Shown here: piece by piece, positions 18,389 through 28,911 of the stretch
How the letters are laid out: each line of letters opens with the position of its first letter
Position numbering within the stretch: the first letter of the stretch is position 1
DNA from: Tritrichomonas musculus
Taxonomy: Eukaryota; Parabasalia; Tritrichomonadida; Tritrichomonadidae
Length of the DNA: 64,000 bases
Assembly (NCBI GenBank): GCA_039105265.1
Contig: JAPFFF010000009.1
Coordinates: 124,001-188,000, forward strand
Reading direction: 5' to 3'
Made by a program: the position numbers and the translations under genes
Notes under the pieces: model-generated
The model's database searches: none
Told to the model about the DNA's origin: nothing
Seen by the model: only the letters and a program-made list of their open reading frames with translations

Positions 18389-21300
18389 TTAAGATTTGAA
18401 AATAGCCAATATATGCTCGTTTATTTTTGCACTTACTTTGCCCACAATACTTTGTTGAATCTTCAAAGTCATGGCATAATCCTCGTCCAAAATCCTTCCG
18501 TCATATAGAATTACATCTCCTATTTGATACAAATTAGTGTCATCGACATAAAATAAATAGTCTCCGTGTGTAGCGAATTTGACGCATCCGTTTTCTGAAT
18601 CTACCTCTACAATGACACCAACAAATTCCTTCCATGAACCGTCTATGATTACAGAGCAAATACAGTCTGTGGTGTCTTCTGCTGTCGAACTGACGAACAT
18701 ATTTTTTTGTGGGTCTCTACGATACACATGGCCTGATAAAAATACCGGTTTTCCAATCTTATAGTCCGATATTTCTTCGCCCGCTTCTATCGGGGCATAA
18801 TGAGTAATTGTATTTGAGCCTTTTGATGTTATTTTACCGTCGACGTCTAAATTTCCATTAATATTGAATACTCTTCCTGATGCAGAAACTTCATAGAAAA
18901 ATGCTATTGAATTATTCAAAATTACTCTCCAGCGAGCATTATTGTATTGATTATAATATACTATTTTAGAACATTTTGTTGAATCCAAACCAAGAACTAT
19001 ATTCGATTCATATAAATTTGGATTTCCTTGATATATCTTTAAACAATCTGCATCTATACCATCTATTTCTAAATCACCATATGTTATAAAAACATTATTA
19101 TGAAAAATGGTATGTTCTATATCCCAACCAATAATATTTTCACAACCTGCAACACCTAAAACACCTAAACCAGTATAAAAACCGAAAGTAGCAGCTTCAT
19201 TTTCATTTGTACCTATGCCTGCTATTAACAATGTTTTTAAATCTGATTCCGTAGTATTCGTATCTAATATTGTTATTTTCCCATTTATTGCTGAATCGCC
19301 TTCTTTTGAGACAATAAAATTAAACAATGGGAAAATTGAAAATTGAAGATTATGAAACAATGACGTTAAATGATATTGATGAAGCAAAAGATTATGAAGT
19401 ATTAAGTGAAAAATCATCTATGAAAATGTACTATAACTTACTTGATAAAATTAAAGAATGTGATGGAAAATATGCGACAAAAGAAGAGATTCCTGAAAAA
19501 GAAGTTATAGTACATTTTCATAGATGATTTTTCACTTAATACTTCATAATCTTTTGCTTCATCAATATCATTTAACGTCATTGTTTCATAATCTTCAATT
19601 TTAAATCTATCACTTCTTGTTGTTTCATCTTTTAATACAGCGGCTTCTATAATCATATCTTGAAAAATTTCCCAAATATATCGTAAAATTAATAGTGATG
19701 ATAAAACATTGTTGTCATTAACAGCCTCATGAATATTATTAAAGAATATTTCCTTATCCTCATCATATATTTTTTCATCTTTAAGTATTTCGATATTATT
19801 GTTTGTTAATTCACTTTTCTGAGCAAAATTATTTTTTACGAAATTTATGTTTGGAATACAATATTCGTCATAAACTTCAGGTTCGTATGAATAACTTACA
19901 GACTCTAGGTCCACAACATAATTTCCGTTATATCTGAATGTTCCACCGTAATAGAAAAAGTATATAGAAAAAGTATTTTCGCCTTTCTTGTAATGATAAT
20001 ATTCCGCGTCTTCACTATCATACAAATATTCTCCTGAAATATCTTCATTATTACAAGAGCCTTTCACAAAAAGTGATGATTTCTTTAATCTGTCGCATAA
20101 ATCTCTATCCAAATTTGTGATATAAGTTCTTTTATCCTCATCATTTGTTGTTCCATTTACGAATTTTGTAGTGATTGATAATTCTTGAGTTATTTTCTCA
20201 GTGGATAATATATCTGTTTTTAACACATATTTTCCATCCGCTTCTTCCTTTGAAATATATCCCGACAAATCGACTGTTTTGAGCTGTTTCATATGATTAT
20301 CTATCAATTTTTTGACTGCCTTTGCTGTAATCAATTGTTTGTTAGTCAGTTCTTCACCCAACAAAATCGGTTTCTGTTCTCTTGTCATCGACATAATCCA
20401 AGCAGCTGAAGGACAATTTTCTGCATATACATCTAAATACGGAACATTTATTCGAAAATCTTCATACTCTCCGTCTATTTTAATCTCCTCATTGTCATCA
20501 ACTCCATAACAAAGATATCGGAAACATTTCTTGTCAAACGCCTCTATTTCTTCAATAAATTCCAGCGCGGTTCGAATCTCTCTTGGAGCAGCAAGAACAT
20601 CAACGTCCCGAACTATTGCCTCCGCTCCTTCCGAAACCTCTTCACCAGCAAAACAAAATCTTTTTACCTTTGATATTCCCTCTGCCGCCAACGATAAAAG
20701 CGCCTTTGGACCGCCGACAAAATTTACTGTGGCACCAGCTATACACACAACATCTTTGATATAATTAAACCAATTTGTCTTGTTTTTCATGTCGTTTAGT
20801 TGTTTTTGGAGGTTTGAATAAAGATTTTGCAGCTCAGATATTCTATTATTTGCTATATCTACTGTATTTCCCAAAGAATTTAGAACAAAAAGATGAGACT
20901 CAATATTTTCCCCAATAACGACACCAGAAGTCTGTATATTACAGTTTGTGTATAAAGTACTACATGCCTCAGGTCTTGGTACGACAGAATAATACCCACA
21001 TCCTGCTAGAAACTCAAAAGTATTTCCTCCTTCTTTATATGAAACATCTGGTATCGGAAAAATTACTTCTTTGTCTGAGGGCATATAAAGTATCAGGCCG
21101 TAAGGAGGATTCCCAATATCTATTCGGCTATTGTAGTGGAAAGGAATATATTTATAACAATTTTCTGAAACAACTTTATAGCACGATTCTGACTCATAAC
21201 TACTATGAGAATACCCAAATTCAGAGGTATATTCTATTCCGTTTATATTTAGACTTGCCGAAAAATTACATGACTCTTTCTTGGTACATTTCAGTAGAAC

Positions 21301-22413
21301 ACTCCAATATCCGTCTTTATCTTCGTATTTTGCCACTTCGCAATCGTTAAATGTTCAAAGTCCTTTCTCAACAATGACTTCAAAAGGGTTTTTGTCGGAA
21401 TAATTGTGTATCCAATTCCTTAGGACGTATCTATTTGTGTCGTTTTGCTCAATGAAAATTCCTTGATATGTATGCTTGAAGAACTCAGTTTCTCCTTTGA
21501 TTGATTTGGAGCCAGGAATATTGTATGACAAATTATTACCGACCCATTCATTATTTTGCTTTGTGAGTTTGAAATCTGTACCAAATACCTCATCATGGAA
21601 CTCAAAAGTTTGTCCATCTAAGAGCTTGTCAAATTCTTCTGTTCCGGGAATATAGCCCCAATCAGCATAATAATATTGTTCATTTTCTGTGGTCCCATAA
21701 GACTTCATCTCATAGAAATTCGGTAAAGGAGAAGTATAAAGTTTGAGACAATTTTCTGCATCGATATTATTACATTTGATATTTATGAGGTTAGATTCCT
21801 TGTTTGAAATATATTGCTTCACCTTTCCTGTAAAGTTTATTTTCATGAAACCAGAAGTAAAGAGGTCAAAAGGATTATCAAGAGATTCCTTACTCATATA
21901 AATTCGGGCGGATAATTCGTTTTCAATATAGGAAATTACGTTATTTGAGTCAATTTTGGGATTCATAAATTTGCCGTTTTTTGCGTCTATTTTTGCTTCC
22001 CCAAGGACTTTGTCCCGGTCTGCTGTGCAGCCTAACGTTGAACAGTTTATTGTAAAAACATTTCCTGAATAGTCAGACGGTATATCTATTTTGATTTCCA
22101 ATATATTGTATTCGTCATTTTCTGCTTTCGACAAGGAGTTTAAATCAAGGGAATAGGCGTCAAGACCATCTTCATATGATAATTCATTAACTGAACCAGG
22201 GGACATTTCTAAAGAGGTTATTCGTTCTTCATGATTGATGAGCTGAGATTTCAGAGAGATTCCTCCCAAATTTATATCTCCTCCAACGGTCAAATCTTGT
22301 TCGATATCAGCTGTTTTGGCGTTTATTTCATCACAGTTTATTGAGGAAGGATTCTTTGAACCACCCATAAATGCACCGTCTAAAGCGTTCTGTTTAGTCA
22401 GTATTGCTGTCAT
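18389..22413 (-). pseudogene. Giant spike/fibre-like protein (M2), broken
   Basis: Counterpart of M1 1013-4867 in the same gene order. It keeps the N-terminal ThrLysGlnAsnAlaLeuAspGlyAlaPhe, the conserved core with ThrLeuTyrThrAsnCysAsnIle, heptads and a hydrophobic stretch, a fibre segment almost identical in DNA to M1, and the C-terminal tip domain. It carries about two or three breaks and a 101-bp inverted repeat (19339-19602). The start is taken at 22413 to match M1; it faces the 110-residue gene across 14 bp. Confidence 0.8.
19339..19602. repeat. Perfect 101-bp inverted repeat inside the M2 spike gene
   Basis: Arms 19339-19439 and 19502-19602 are exact reverse complements around a 62-bp spacer. 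Both arms encode the same fibre segment (GluAspTyrGluThrMetThrLeu). The spacer reads as fibre-like sequence on the opposite strand to the rest of the gene, as expected of a small inverted duplication. Confidence 0.9.
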
Positions 22414-22427
22414 TTTTCTCAAAATAA
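22414..22427. promoter_or_regulatory. 14-bp divergent promoter, spike / 110-residue gene (M2)
   Basis: TTTTCTCAAAATAA is all that separates the leftward spike start (22413) and the rightward start at 22428. A TCAAA step just before the ATG recurs upstream of several other genes in the window (41726, 58002, 59868), so it may be an initiator. The M1 counterpart is longer, at 56 bp. Confidence 0.5.
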
Positions 22428-22760
22428 ATGCCCAAGACATACTTCATTACCAAAAAGTACAACAATATTTTACCCTCAGAATTCACAAATTCATTGAATA
22501 AACGATATATTTCCTTCCAATTTTGTCGAGCTACTTGTAATGGATATCTGGACGGAGAAACAGAAATGCACGCTTCATTTATTCAAAGAGATGAGTACGA
22601 AGATTCTCTTGTCTGGTACGCCAATTTGACTCCTCCGGACGATAATAGGAAATACGAATTTGTCGGGACAAAAAGAGAGTTTAGGATATGGTTTACAGAC
22701 GCAGAAGGGAACGAAATAAAGCCTGATAACTTCACTGTTTTCTTGAAGTTGGAATATTGA
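22428..22760 (+). CDS. Conserved 110-residue Maverick protein (M2)
   Basis: Near-identical protein to M1 624-956, differing mostly at silent sites. Conserved points are LysThrTyrPheIleThrLysLysTyr at the start, CysArgAlaThrCysAsnGlyTyrLeu around residue 33, ArgAspGluTyrGluAspSerLeuValTrpTyr around 55, and a C-terminal LeuLysLeuGluTyr. It is predicted to be a small beta-rich soluble protein. Its fixed place between spike and capsid genes hints at a virion role. Confidence 0.72.
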   Translation: MPKTYFITKKYNNILPSEFTNSLNKRYISFQFCRATCNGYLDGETEMHASFIQRDEYEDSLVWYANLTPPDDNRKYEFVGTKREFRIWFTDAEGNEIKPDNFTVFLKLEY

Positions 22761-22782
22761 GGATGTGCAAAAAAATATTTTT

Positions 22783-23365
22783 TTAGATGAGGTCATATTG
22801 TTTCTTGAAATTGGCATAATACACACTGATATTTTGTCCATTATTATCTGTCATATGGACATATTTCAAACCATTTTTTGATTCAATAACATGGAGTTTT
22901 CTGTATTGAATTCCGTTATAGAAATAGAAAATGTCGTTATGAAAATAGTAATTTTCGATTTCATGTTTTCCCTTTTTTGTTGAATAATCTGTCAGTTTTA
23001 TTGCTTCATCTGGAATATCATCTAAATACTCGTATACCACTCCTTTACATGATGATTTATTTTTTTTGATTTTGTGAAGGAGTTGCCCAACGAAGATTTT
23101 CGAGATGATAATTTGGCTTATTTTTGTCGCGATGGTCTACTTGAGATTTATGTTCTGGATCATCATTTTGTATAAATTGTTTTGCGATAATAACATGTTT
23201 GAAATATGCTTTTTGATTCAATTTTATCTTTAAATATCCTTTATAATCGTGCCATTCTGAAATAATATAATGATTTGATTTCTTGCGAATTGTGAAAGGA
23301 TATTGTGATAATATTTCATAGTCATTTTCGAAATCTTTAAGAGGGACAAATTCTATTGTTGCCAT
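22783..23365 (-). pseudogene. NUMOD4-HNH homing-type endonuclease (M2), broken
   Basis: Begins MetAlaThrIleGluPheValPro at 23365. The N-terminal NUMOD4-like segment contains AspTyrGluIleLeuSerGlnTyrProPhe, followed by the HNH core with LysHisValIleIleAlaLysGlnPhe, ValAspHisArgAspLys and AsnLeuArgTrpAla. A C-terminal region with AspAspIleProAspGluAlaIle matches the M3 protein at 39570-40187. Such genes insert themselves between core genes of viruses. About one break. M1 has no counterpart at this position. Confidence 0.8.
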
Positions 23366-23402
23366 TTGCGTTGAGGATAAAAAAATATTTAGAATAAATA
23401 AT

Positions 23403-25292
23403 TTACTCTTTTCCTGCAGGCACGCCAGTCTGATAATATTCGACTCCATTAACGCTCCAAGTAAAGTATGTATCAGAACAGACCCAGGCTTCTGGCGAGG
23501 GAGGATGCATGTTGGGATATTCTGGGTCGGGAATAAAGTATGTGTCATCATCGCCACGATACATTGGCTGACCTCTGAACGTAACGGTTATTGAAGTACT
23601 TCCAGTATCTATTCCGTCAAATACATAGCCTGCATTGCTCTTTTCAAGTTGGAAGTTTATACCAAAAGATGTTCCGTCAGAGCGGCAATTTGTATATCGT
23701 TTTCCTGTTGCTGGGTCGTTTAATGGCTGTGTGAAAGAGTCTTCAAATTCTTGTGTGGCTTCTAAGGCTCCATCTAGTTCGTTTGCGATAAGCTGATGTT
23801 GATAAAATCTTGCAGCACAAGTATTGGCAAATTCTGTGTCTGGATATGTTCTTTTATTGACTACAAGCTGGACATTTTGATACATAATATTGTCGAAACA
23901 AGTAATGTCAGCAGGAGATTTTGGAAACATCATCGTGATATTTGTCGCATTTCTCAATGGAATTGACTTACTGATTTCGAGACCGTTTACTTTGGCAGTT
24001 CCTTCGAATATTTCTCTTGTAAGTTCCTGAGATGGAATCAATAAAGGAGTCTGTAATTCTCTGACAAGTCCTTGATAAACATCTGGTTTGAGACCAAAAC
24101 CTGCCAAATTTGAACGACCTAATTGAATAGTTCCTCCAAGGACATCCAAAGTAATTTTCTCTGTTTTGAGATTTATATTCTCTGATTTTGTTGTGGCAAG
24201 TAAGGCTCCTTTCAATTCACTTTTGATAATTTTGACAGTATCTCCTGGATCCAATGGTTTGTCTGGATTAGCTGCTGCGATTAACTCTGCAAATTCTTTT
24301 TTATTGACATCATCTCTTGAAACTCCATATTTTGTAAATTCTTCGTCAGTATATCCGAAATTGATTGTTGGATGTTCCAAAACATCGTCATCATATACAT
24401 TTGCGCCTTTGTATCTTTGGTACTCGATATGAAGTTTTTGTGAAGGAGTTGGTTTGGCAGAATAATGAGAAACAATAACAGACGGACGGCCTATTTGTGT
24501 GAATTTTCTTGATATTGGGATGACAGTAGGCATTTCTTCGGCAATTTCTTTGTCTTCCAAAAATTGTAGAGTTTCCTTAACGATATTTGGATTGATTTGT
24601 GCCCAGACAAGAGCGCGTAAAGATGTTTTGACCTCTTCTTCTATCTCTCCGCAAATTGCGTTTGGATATAACTGCCATGCCTGAAGAGCCAGTTGGTCGA
24701 CAAATGGGATGGTCAATTCAATGGTAAATTTATGTGGTTGTCCATCAGCAATATCCTTTAAATCGACATAACAACCGCATACCGAAGGGGAGAATTGACT
24801 GACATTTTCCCAAGTAGAATGAGAATATTTTGATGTTGCTTTTACATCACGAGGTTTGATGGAGTTATAGGCGAAAGATTCTCTTTGGAGTTCGTCTTGT
24901 CGATATGCGCCTAAGAGTTTATCATTTATCCAGAAGCGACAATCTTCATAAAATTCTACAGCATTCTTGAATCCGACAAATATTTTCATCAATCCATTTG
25001 TGTCTGCAGATACGTCAATGGGCTGGGACAATTTAATAATTAAATCAAGGAGAATTGTGGTAAAAGACTTTTCAATTTGGGTGATTGTATGGCCGGAATG
25101 AGATAATTTGATACGTGTTTTTGTGCCGACTGGGAGTGGGGCGTCTTTGTCTTTGAACTCTTCCATAACGAAAGAAAATGTATTGTCTCCTCCATTTCTT
25201 TGAATGAGATTTCGTAATTTTGACTGGAAAAATGAGAGAACATCGCCTTCATCATTTCCTAAATTTTTGGTCTGTGCGTTGTAGTAGGTCAT
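23403..25292 (-). CDS. Major capsid protein, about 629 residues (M2)
   Basis: Large structural protein, intact. The start at 25292 (MetThrTyrTyrAsnAlaGlnThr) is preferred over a Met eight codons earlier because it follows a TATTAAATCAA stretch like other starts here. Size, beta-rich character and the conserved C-terminus fit a double jelly-roll capsid protein. It aligns in outline with the M3 protein at 37927-39501: an acidic N-terminal half with TrpIleAsnAspLysLeu, a middle PhexPheProLysSerPro followed by a strand with Asn-Val-Gln-Leu, and a helical linker with TyrGlnHisGlnLeu. It is divergent from the glycine-rich gene over 71 bp. Fold assignment is by pattern and context. Confidence 0.7.
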   Translation of the reverse strand: MTYYNAQTKNLGNDEGDVLSFFQSKLRNLIQRNGGDNTFSFVMEEFKDKDAPLPVGTKTRIKLSHSGHTITQIEKSFTTILLDLIIKLSQPIDVSADTNGLMKIFVGFKNAVEFYEDCRFWINDKLLGAYRQDELQRESFAYNSIKPRDVKATSKYSHSTWENVSQFSPSVCGCYVDLKDIADGQPHKFTIELTIPFVDQLALQAWQLYPNAICGEIEEEVKTSLRALVWAQINPNIVKETLQFLEDKEIAEEMPTVIPISRKFTQIGRPSVIVSHYSAKPTPSQKLHIEYQRYKGANVYDDDVLEHPTINFGYTDEEFTKYGVSRDDVNKKEFAELIAAANPDKPLDPGDTVKIIKSELKGALLATTKSENINLKTEKITLDVLGGTIQLGRSNLAGFGLKPDVYQGLVRELQTPLLIPSQELTREIFEGTAKVNGLEISKSIPLRNATNITMMFPKSPADITCFDNIMYQNVQLVVNKRTYPDTEFANTCAARFYQHQLIANELDGALEATQEFEDSFTQPLNDPATGKRYTNCRSDGTSFGINFQLEKSNAGYVFDGIDTGSTSITVTFRGQPMYRGDDDTYFIPDPEYPNMHPPSPEAWVCSDTYFTWSVNGVEYYQTGVPAGKE

Positions 25293-25363
25293 TTGATTTA
25301 ATATAAAAAATGACAATAAAGGAGTTGTAAAGTTTGTTATATGAGCATTTTACTTAAAAGGAA

Positions 25364-25672
25364 ATGGCATTCGGAAGTTGGTTTGAAAACATCATTAACG
25401 GAGCAAAAAACGTAATCGGAAAAGCATTACCGGTACTGAAAAAAGGTGCTGAAATTGTGTCTAAAGTCGCTCCAGTACTTGGCGGGGCGATAGGAGGACC
25501 TGTAGGAAATGTAATCAATAAAATAGGCGATTATGCTGGAAAAATTGCTGGAGGGAATAAGTCTTTGGGAGTAAACGGAGCGGGTATACGACAGACAAAT
25601 AATAGTTGGTCTCAGCCTATTAGCGGGCCTGTAGGAAATCCAGGAAGATTTGATATTCCTTTGTTGAAGTAA
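25364..25672 (+). CDS. Glycine-rich amphipathic virion protein, 102 residues (M2)
   Basis: The N-terminus MetAlaPheGlySerTrpPheGluAsnIleIle begins an amphipathic helix that continues to about residue 28 with regularly spaced Lys. It is followed by an Ala/Gly/Val-rich stretch ValLeuGlyGlyAlaIleGlyGlyPro near 45 and a C-terminal Pro/Gly tail. Equivalents are M3 36767-37297 and M4 62884-63282. The pattern recalls the membrane-active adenovirus protein VI and similar small Polinton proteins, but similarity is one of character only. The context AAAGGAA-ATG supports the start. Confidence 0.55.
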   Translation: MAFGSWFENIINGAKNVIGKALPVLKKGAEIVSKVAPVLGGAIGGPVGNVINKIGDYAGKIAGGNKSLGVNGAGIRQTNNSWSQPISGPVGNPGRFDIPLLK

Positions 25673-25704
25673 GATGAATTTTATTTGTGTTTATTGAAAA
25701 GGAA

Positions 25705-26091
25705 ATGAACGACATCAAAGTAATCGAGCCTATCTCAAAACATACAAAAGAGTTTGATACAGTTGATGAATTCAATTTATACTATAACAAGAATAAAGAA
25801 GAGATGGATAAACTTACGAAGCATAAACTCAATAAATTATATCTCATAAAAGGGTATCGAATAACTAGAATCAAGAATGTGTTGAGCCTCAAAAAAATGA
25901 AGCAAAATTCACAATATGATATTGACAACGAGCTGGATGAACTAAAAAAAGAGATACAGCAAATTCGTGAAATAACGAAGTTGGTGGAACCTATGAAAGA
26001 GACAATAAATAACATCATACATTTCTTAAATCCTCAGACTGAGATAGAAGTATTGCCGCCCTCTGATACCTGTACAATTAGGCAGGAATGA
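25705..26091 (+). CDS. Coiled-coil protein, about 128 residues (M2)
   Basis: The start at 25705 (MetAsnAspIleLysValIle) follows the same AAAGGAA-ATG context as the gene before it. Lys/Glu-rich helices with a likely coiled coil at about 85-120 (AspGluLeuLysLysGluIleGlnGlnIleArgGlu). It sits where M3 and M4 have their charged linker protein (37329, 63312) and may be its family I counterpart, but no sequence match is clear. Its 3' end overlaps the convergent ATPase gene by 58 bp. Confidence 0.6.
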   Translation: MNDIKVIEPISKHTKEFDTVDEFNLYYNKNKEEMDKLTKHKLNKLYLIKGYRITRIKNVLSLKKMKQNSQYDIDNELDELKKEIQQIREITKLVEPMKETINNIIHFLNPQTEIEVLPPSDTCTIRQE

Positions 26092-26849
26092 GAATCTGGA
26101 TTATAATTTTTTTCTTCAGACAATTGCCTGTACAAATTGTAGAACTCCTCAAAGTCCAAATTACTTGCTGATTGGGAATAAATATAGTGCAGTTGTTGAC
26201 GGTTGAAGCAAGGAAAAACGAACAAAGTTGTAATCTCATTTTTGATATGTGGTTTGATGCCTTTCCATCCTTGAATCAATAAAAAGTAGGAAATATTTGT
26301 GTGTCTGCATCTTCGGAGCTGTTGGGAGAAAAACGATTCTTCGGACGAAAATAGTTTGTTGTTTGAAATATCATCGAAAAGTATCAGTGTATGGAGAAAA
26401 TCTTTGCTGAAATCAGTAATGTGAAGGACCTTGAACATATCATTTTTTTGTCCATCATCTAGTTGTTCCTCCAAATTTTCTCGCTTGACAAGATAGTATA
26501 GGTTTTTTGCAGCAATTAATTCTGTGATAAAATCGACAGCCATCTTCTCGGAAACGGTAATATATGGCATTTTGATGAGGTGTTTGAGAGATTGGAAACT
26601 CCTATCATTTTCGTCACCATTTTTCGTGATATAGATTAGTAAGTGGTGTGAGTCTAGAAGACTTATTTTAATAATTTCTTGGAGAGCGATGACAGTTTTT
26701 CCAGAATTTTGTTTCCCAACCACAACATTTACAGAGTTATATTTTATATGAATATCATCGTGAATTGGCTCGATTAAAGCACCCGATAAATTGTTTGCGT
26801 TTTGTTTCAGAGTTTCTGAGACAAGAGAATTAATTACTTTTAAACTCAT
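26034..26849 (-). CDS. DNA-packaging ATPase (M2)
   Basis: FtsK/HerA-like packaging ATPase, 271 residues. The Walker A loop GlyLysGlnAsnSerGlyLysThr is at about 44-51 and Walker B LeuIleLeuPheAspAspIle near 152-158. A later ArgArgCysArgHisThrAsnIleSer resembles the ThrArgHisTyrAsnIle of the M3 and M4 enzymes, and a following Gln is in the place of a sensor. In the virus-like cycle it would drive DNA into preformed capsids. The gene looks intact. Confidence 0.85.
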   Translation of the reverse strand: MSLKVINSLVSETLKQNANNLSGALIEPIHDDIHIKYNSVNVVVGKQNSGKTVIALQEIIKISLLDSHHLLIYITKNGDENDRSFQSLKHLIKMPYITVSEKMAVDFITELIAAKNLYYLVKRENLEEQLDDGQKNDMFKVLHITDFSKDFLHTLILFDDISNNKLFSSEESFFSQQLRRCRHTNISYFLLIQGWKGIKPHIKNEITTLFVFPCFNRQQLHYIYSQSASNLDFEEFYNLYRQLSEEKNYNPDSHSCLIVQVSEGGNTSISV

Positions 26850-26898
26850 TTATTCCCCAAAAGACTGCAAAAAAAAAAGTGAAGATTTATTGGAATTT

Positions 26899-28884
26899 TT
26901 ATGCATGGAGTTGTGCAGCTGCTTCGTCATCATTAAACCAAATATCATGATCGTCCCAATTGCCTTGGCCTTCTTGAGTCCATTGATTGTCAGGATGATT
27001 TTGTTCTAAATAATCGAAATCGTCAATTTCTTGTGGTTGTTGGTCGTGTCCTTCGAATATTTCTGGTTTCTGTAATGTTGCTGCTGCGTGGAGAATAGCA
27101 AATTTGGCATGATTAGCAATGTGGTTTGAAAAGGCTTTTCTCTGTTGTTCATTATGACCTTCTTTTGTGTAGAGAGTGTGGGCTATTAAATCACTGACAA
27201 GATCATCAATTAGTTGTTTGTTCTTTTTCTTCAATTTATCGAAATCTTTACTATTTGGATCGACATTGCCTAATCCGAGCCTTACTACAAAATCATGTAT
27301 AATATAATAATTCCACATCATAGCGCATGCCTTACTGTAAATCTGCATCTTGTATTTGCTAAGTGGTTTTTCTGTTATGTTTCCGATAGAGTTGTTGGCG
27401 ATTAATTTAGCGATTGCATGATCGAACGCCTTTCTGAAAATAAAGTATTCGAATCTCCTGTATGAAGTCATTCTCTTGTTAGATGGTTTCTTATAGCCTT
27501 CATGTTTGTAATTTTGCCATGATTCTGGTACTGTCCATCCGAGCATATTACCTTTCATATATGGGTTTGTATTTTCGACGTCAAAATGACCGCCAAATAA
27601 GTTATTAGTATATTCTCTTGCGCTCTTAAATCCTGATTCTTTTCGGGCCTCTCTTGTGGGATATTGATTGTAGAAACCATATCGCATTGGCCAGTCGGAT
27701 TTTGTTGTTGTATATCCATTTACATAGACGTACTTATTGTTGGCGTTTCTGATGGCGACATCAGGGATATTATCTCCGTTTATATCTGCGTGGACAAGAG
27801 TCCATGGGCTATTTGGTGATTTCTCATTGTGTTTCTCAACCATTCTCTGCGCTCCTTGTGGAGAAATTGCTTGTGCGACACGTTTTATATCCTTTTTGAG
27901 TCTTAATACTATGTGTTCCAAAGCCTCCATTCCCGCTTTATCACGTGCTCCTGCAGAACCGTGTCTAGATGGTAAATCTTTATACATAGCAGCAATTTGA
28001 TATAAAGCTACTTCAGATCGTGGATCTAAACCTTGACGAGAAGTAGGTTGTTGGGCGGATATATTGTACTTTATAATTAAATCATTAATTAATCGTTCCA
28101 TATTTTCAGTGTTTATATTAGGTTGTTGTGCCATTTGATTTTGAAATAAAATTGTATTATCGTTGTTGTTATTTTGAGGTGTTGAAGGAGGTCTTCTCAA
28201 TTTGTTTAAGGGATTTAATTCCGGAAAAGTCTCTCCTGCTCCAAGTCTAAAGAAAAATCCAGAATACTCTTGAGGCTCCCTATGTGAAGTTTCTGGAGGA
28301 CTTGATGGAGGGACAGGAAGAATTTCCCTATTTGAATATGCTCTATTTACGAAATGTTGAAGACTTTCCGAATTGATACGCCTAACATATCTATGATCGA
28401 AGTTGTCGTTTGCGGCAAAGTTATGAGAATTGAGTAAAGTTATGGCCGTACGAATAATATTTCTCGGAAAAGCTTTTTTGTTATGCGAAGCAAGGGTTCT
28501 TCTGTCGACTCTCTCGGATAATTCATTATAAAATGGGGCAGTATTTTGAATCCAAGAACTGAATCTATAATCACTCATATCCACTAAATCTTCACTATAA
28601 GTCAAGGGTCTATCTATAGGATGTTCTTCTTGAAACCTTTGAATGAATCTCTCTATTGTATTACTATTGACGACTTTTGCTTGAAGACCAAAATTGAATT
28701 CATTTAGAACATTCGATAAATATTGGGCATATGTTCTATCCGACAGTAATCCTCCCTGAGCATTCGTAGTAGTGATATTGAATCCCAGTTCATTGTTGAA
28801 TCTATTACAATATCCTAATAATTTTTGCGTGTTATTGCCTTGTAATACTTGTCCTGTATTAAGTTTTATTGACGATTTACTCAT
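26899..28884 (-). CDS. 661-residue family I structural-type protein (M2)
   Basis: No named family recognised. The N-terminal half (about 1-215) is helical and Asn/Arg-rich, then comes a Pro/Asn-rich linker (210-260). A segment near 365-400 reads LeuValHisAlaAspIleAsnGlyAspAsnIleProAspVal, an Asp/Asn-rich loop like the calcium-binding loops of FG-GAP/VCBS repeats and of some virus structural proteins. A conserved-looking TrpProMetArgTyrGlyPheTyr follows. The C-terminus is acidic and Trp-rich. It stands upstream of the ATPase on the same strand. M1 would have its copy outside the window. Confidence 0.6.
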   Translation of the reverse strand: MSKSSIKLNTGQVLQGNNTQKLLGYCNRFNNELGFNITTTNAQGGLLSDRTYAQYLSNVLNEFNFGLQAKVVNSNTIERFIQRFQEEHPIDRPLTYSEDLVDMSDYRFSSWIQNTAPFYNELSERVDRRTLASHNKKAFPRNIIRTAITLLNSHNFAANDNFDHRYVRRINSESLQHFVNRAYSNREILPVPPSSPPETSHREPQEYSGFFFRLGAGETFPELNPLNKLRRPPSTPQNNNNDNTILFQNQMAQQPNINTENMERLINDLIIKYNISAQQPTSRQGLDPRSEVALYQIAAMYKDLPSRHGSAGARDKAGMEALEHIVLRLKKDIKRVAQAISPQGAQRMVEKHNEKSPNSPWTLVHADINGDNIPDVAIRNANNKYVYVNGYTTTKSDWPMRYGFYNQYPTREARKESGFKSAREYTNNLFGGHFDVENTNPYMKGNMLGWTVPESWQNYKHEGYKKPSNKRMTSYRRFEYFIFRKAFDHAIAKLIANNSIGNITEKPLSKYKMQIYSKACAMMWNYYIIHDFVVRLGLGNVDPNSKDFDKLKKKNKQLIDDLVSDLIAHTLYTKEGHNEQQRKAFSNHIANHAKFAILHAAATLQKPEIFEGHDQQPQEIDDFDYLEQNHPDNQWTQEGQGNWDDHDIWFNDDEAAAQLHA

Positions 28885-28911
28885 TTGATTTACAAAAAAA
28901 TAAGGGTCTGT

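Noticed and set aside
19327-19527. A separate small rightward gene in the M2 spike
   Set aside because: It is made by the arm and spacer of the 101-bp inverted repeat and is a piece of the spike sequence.
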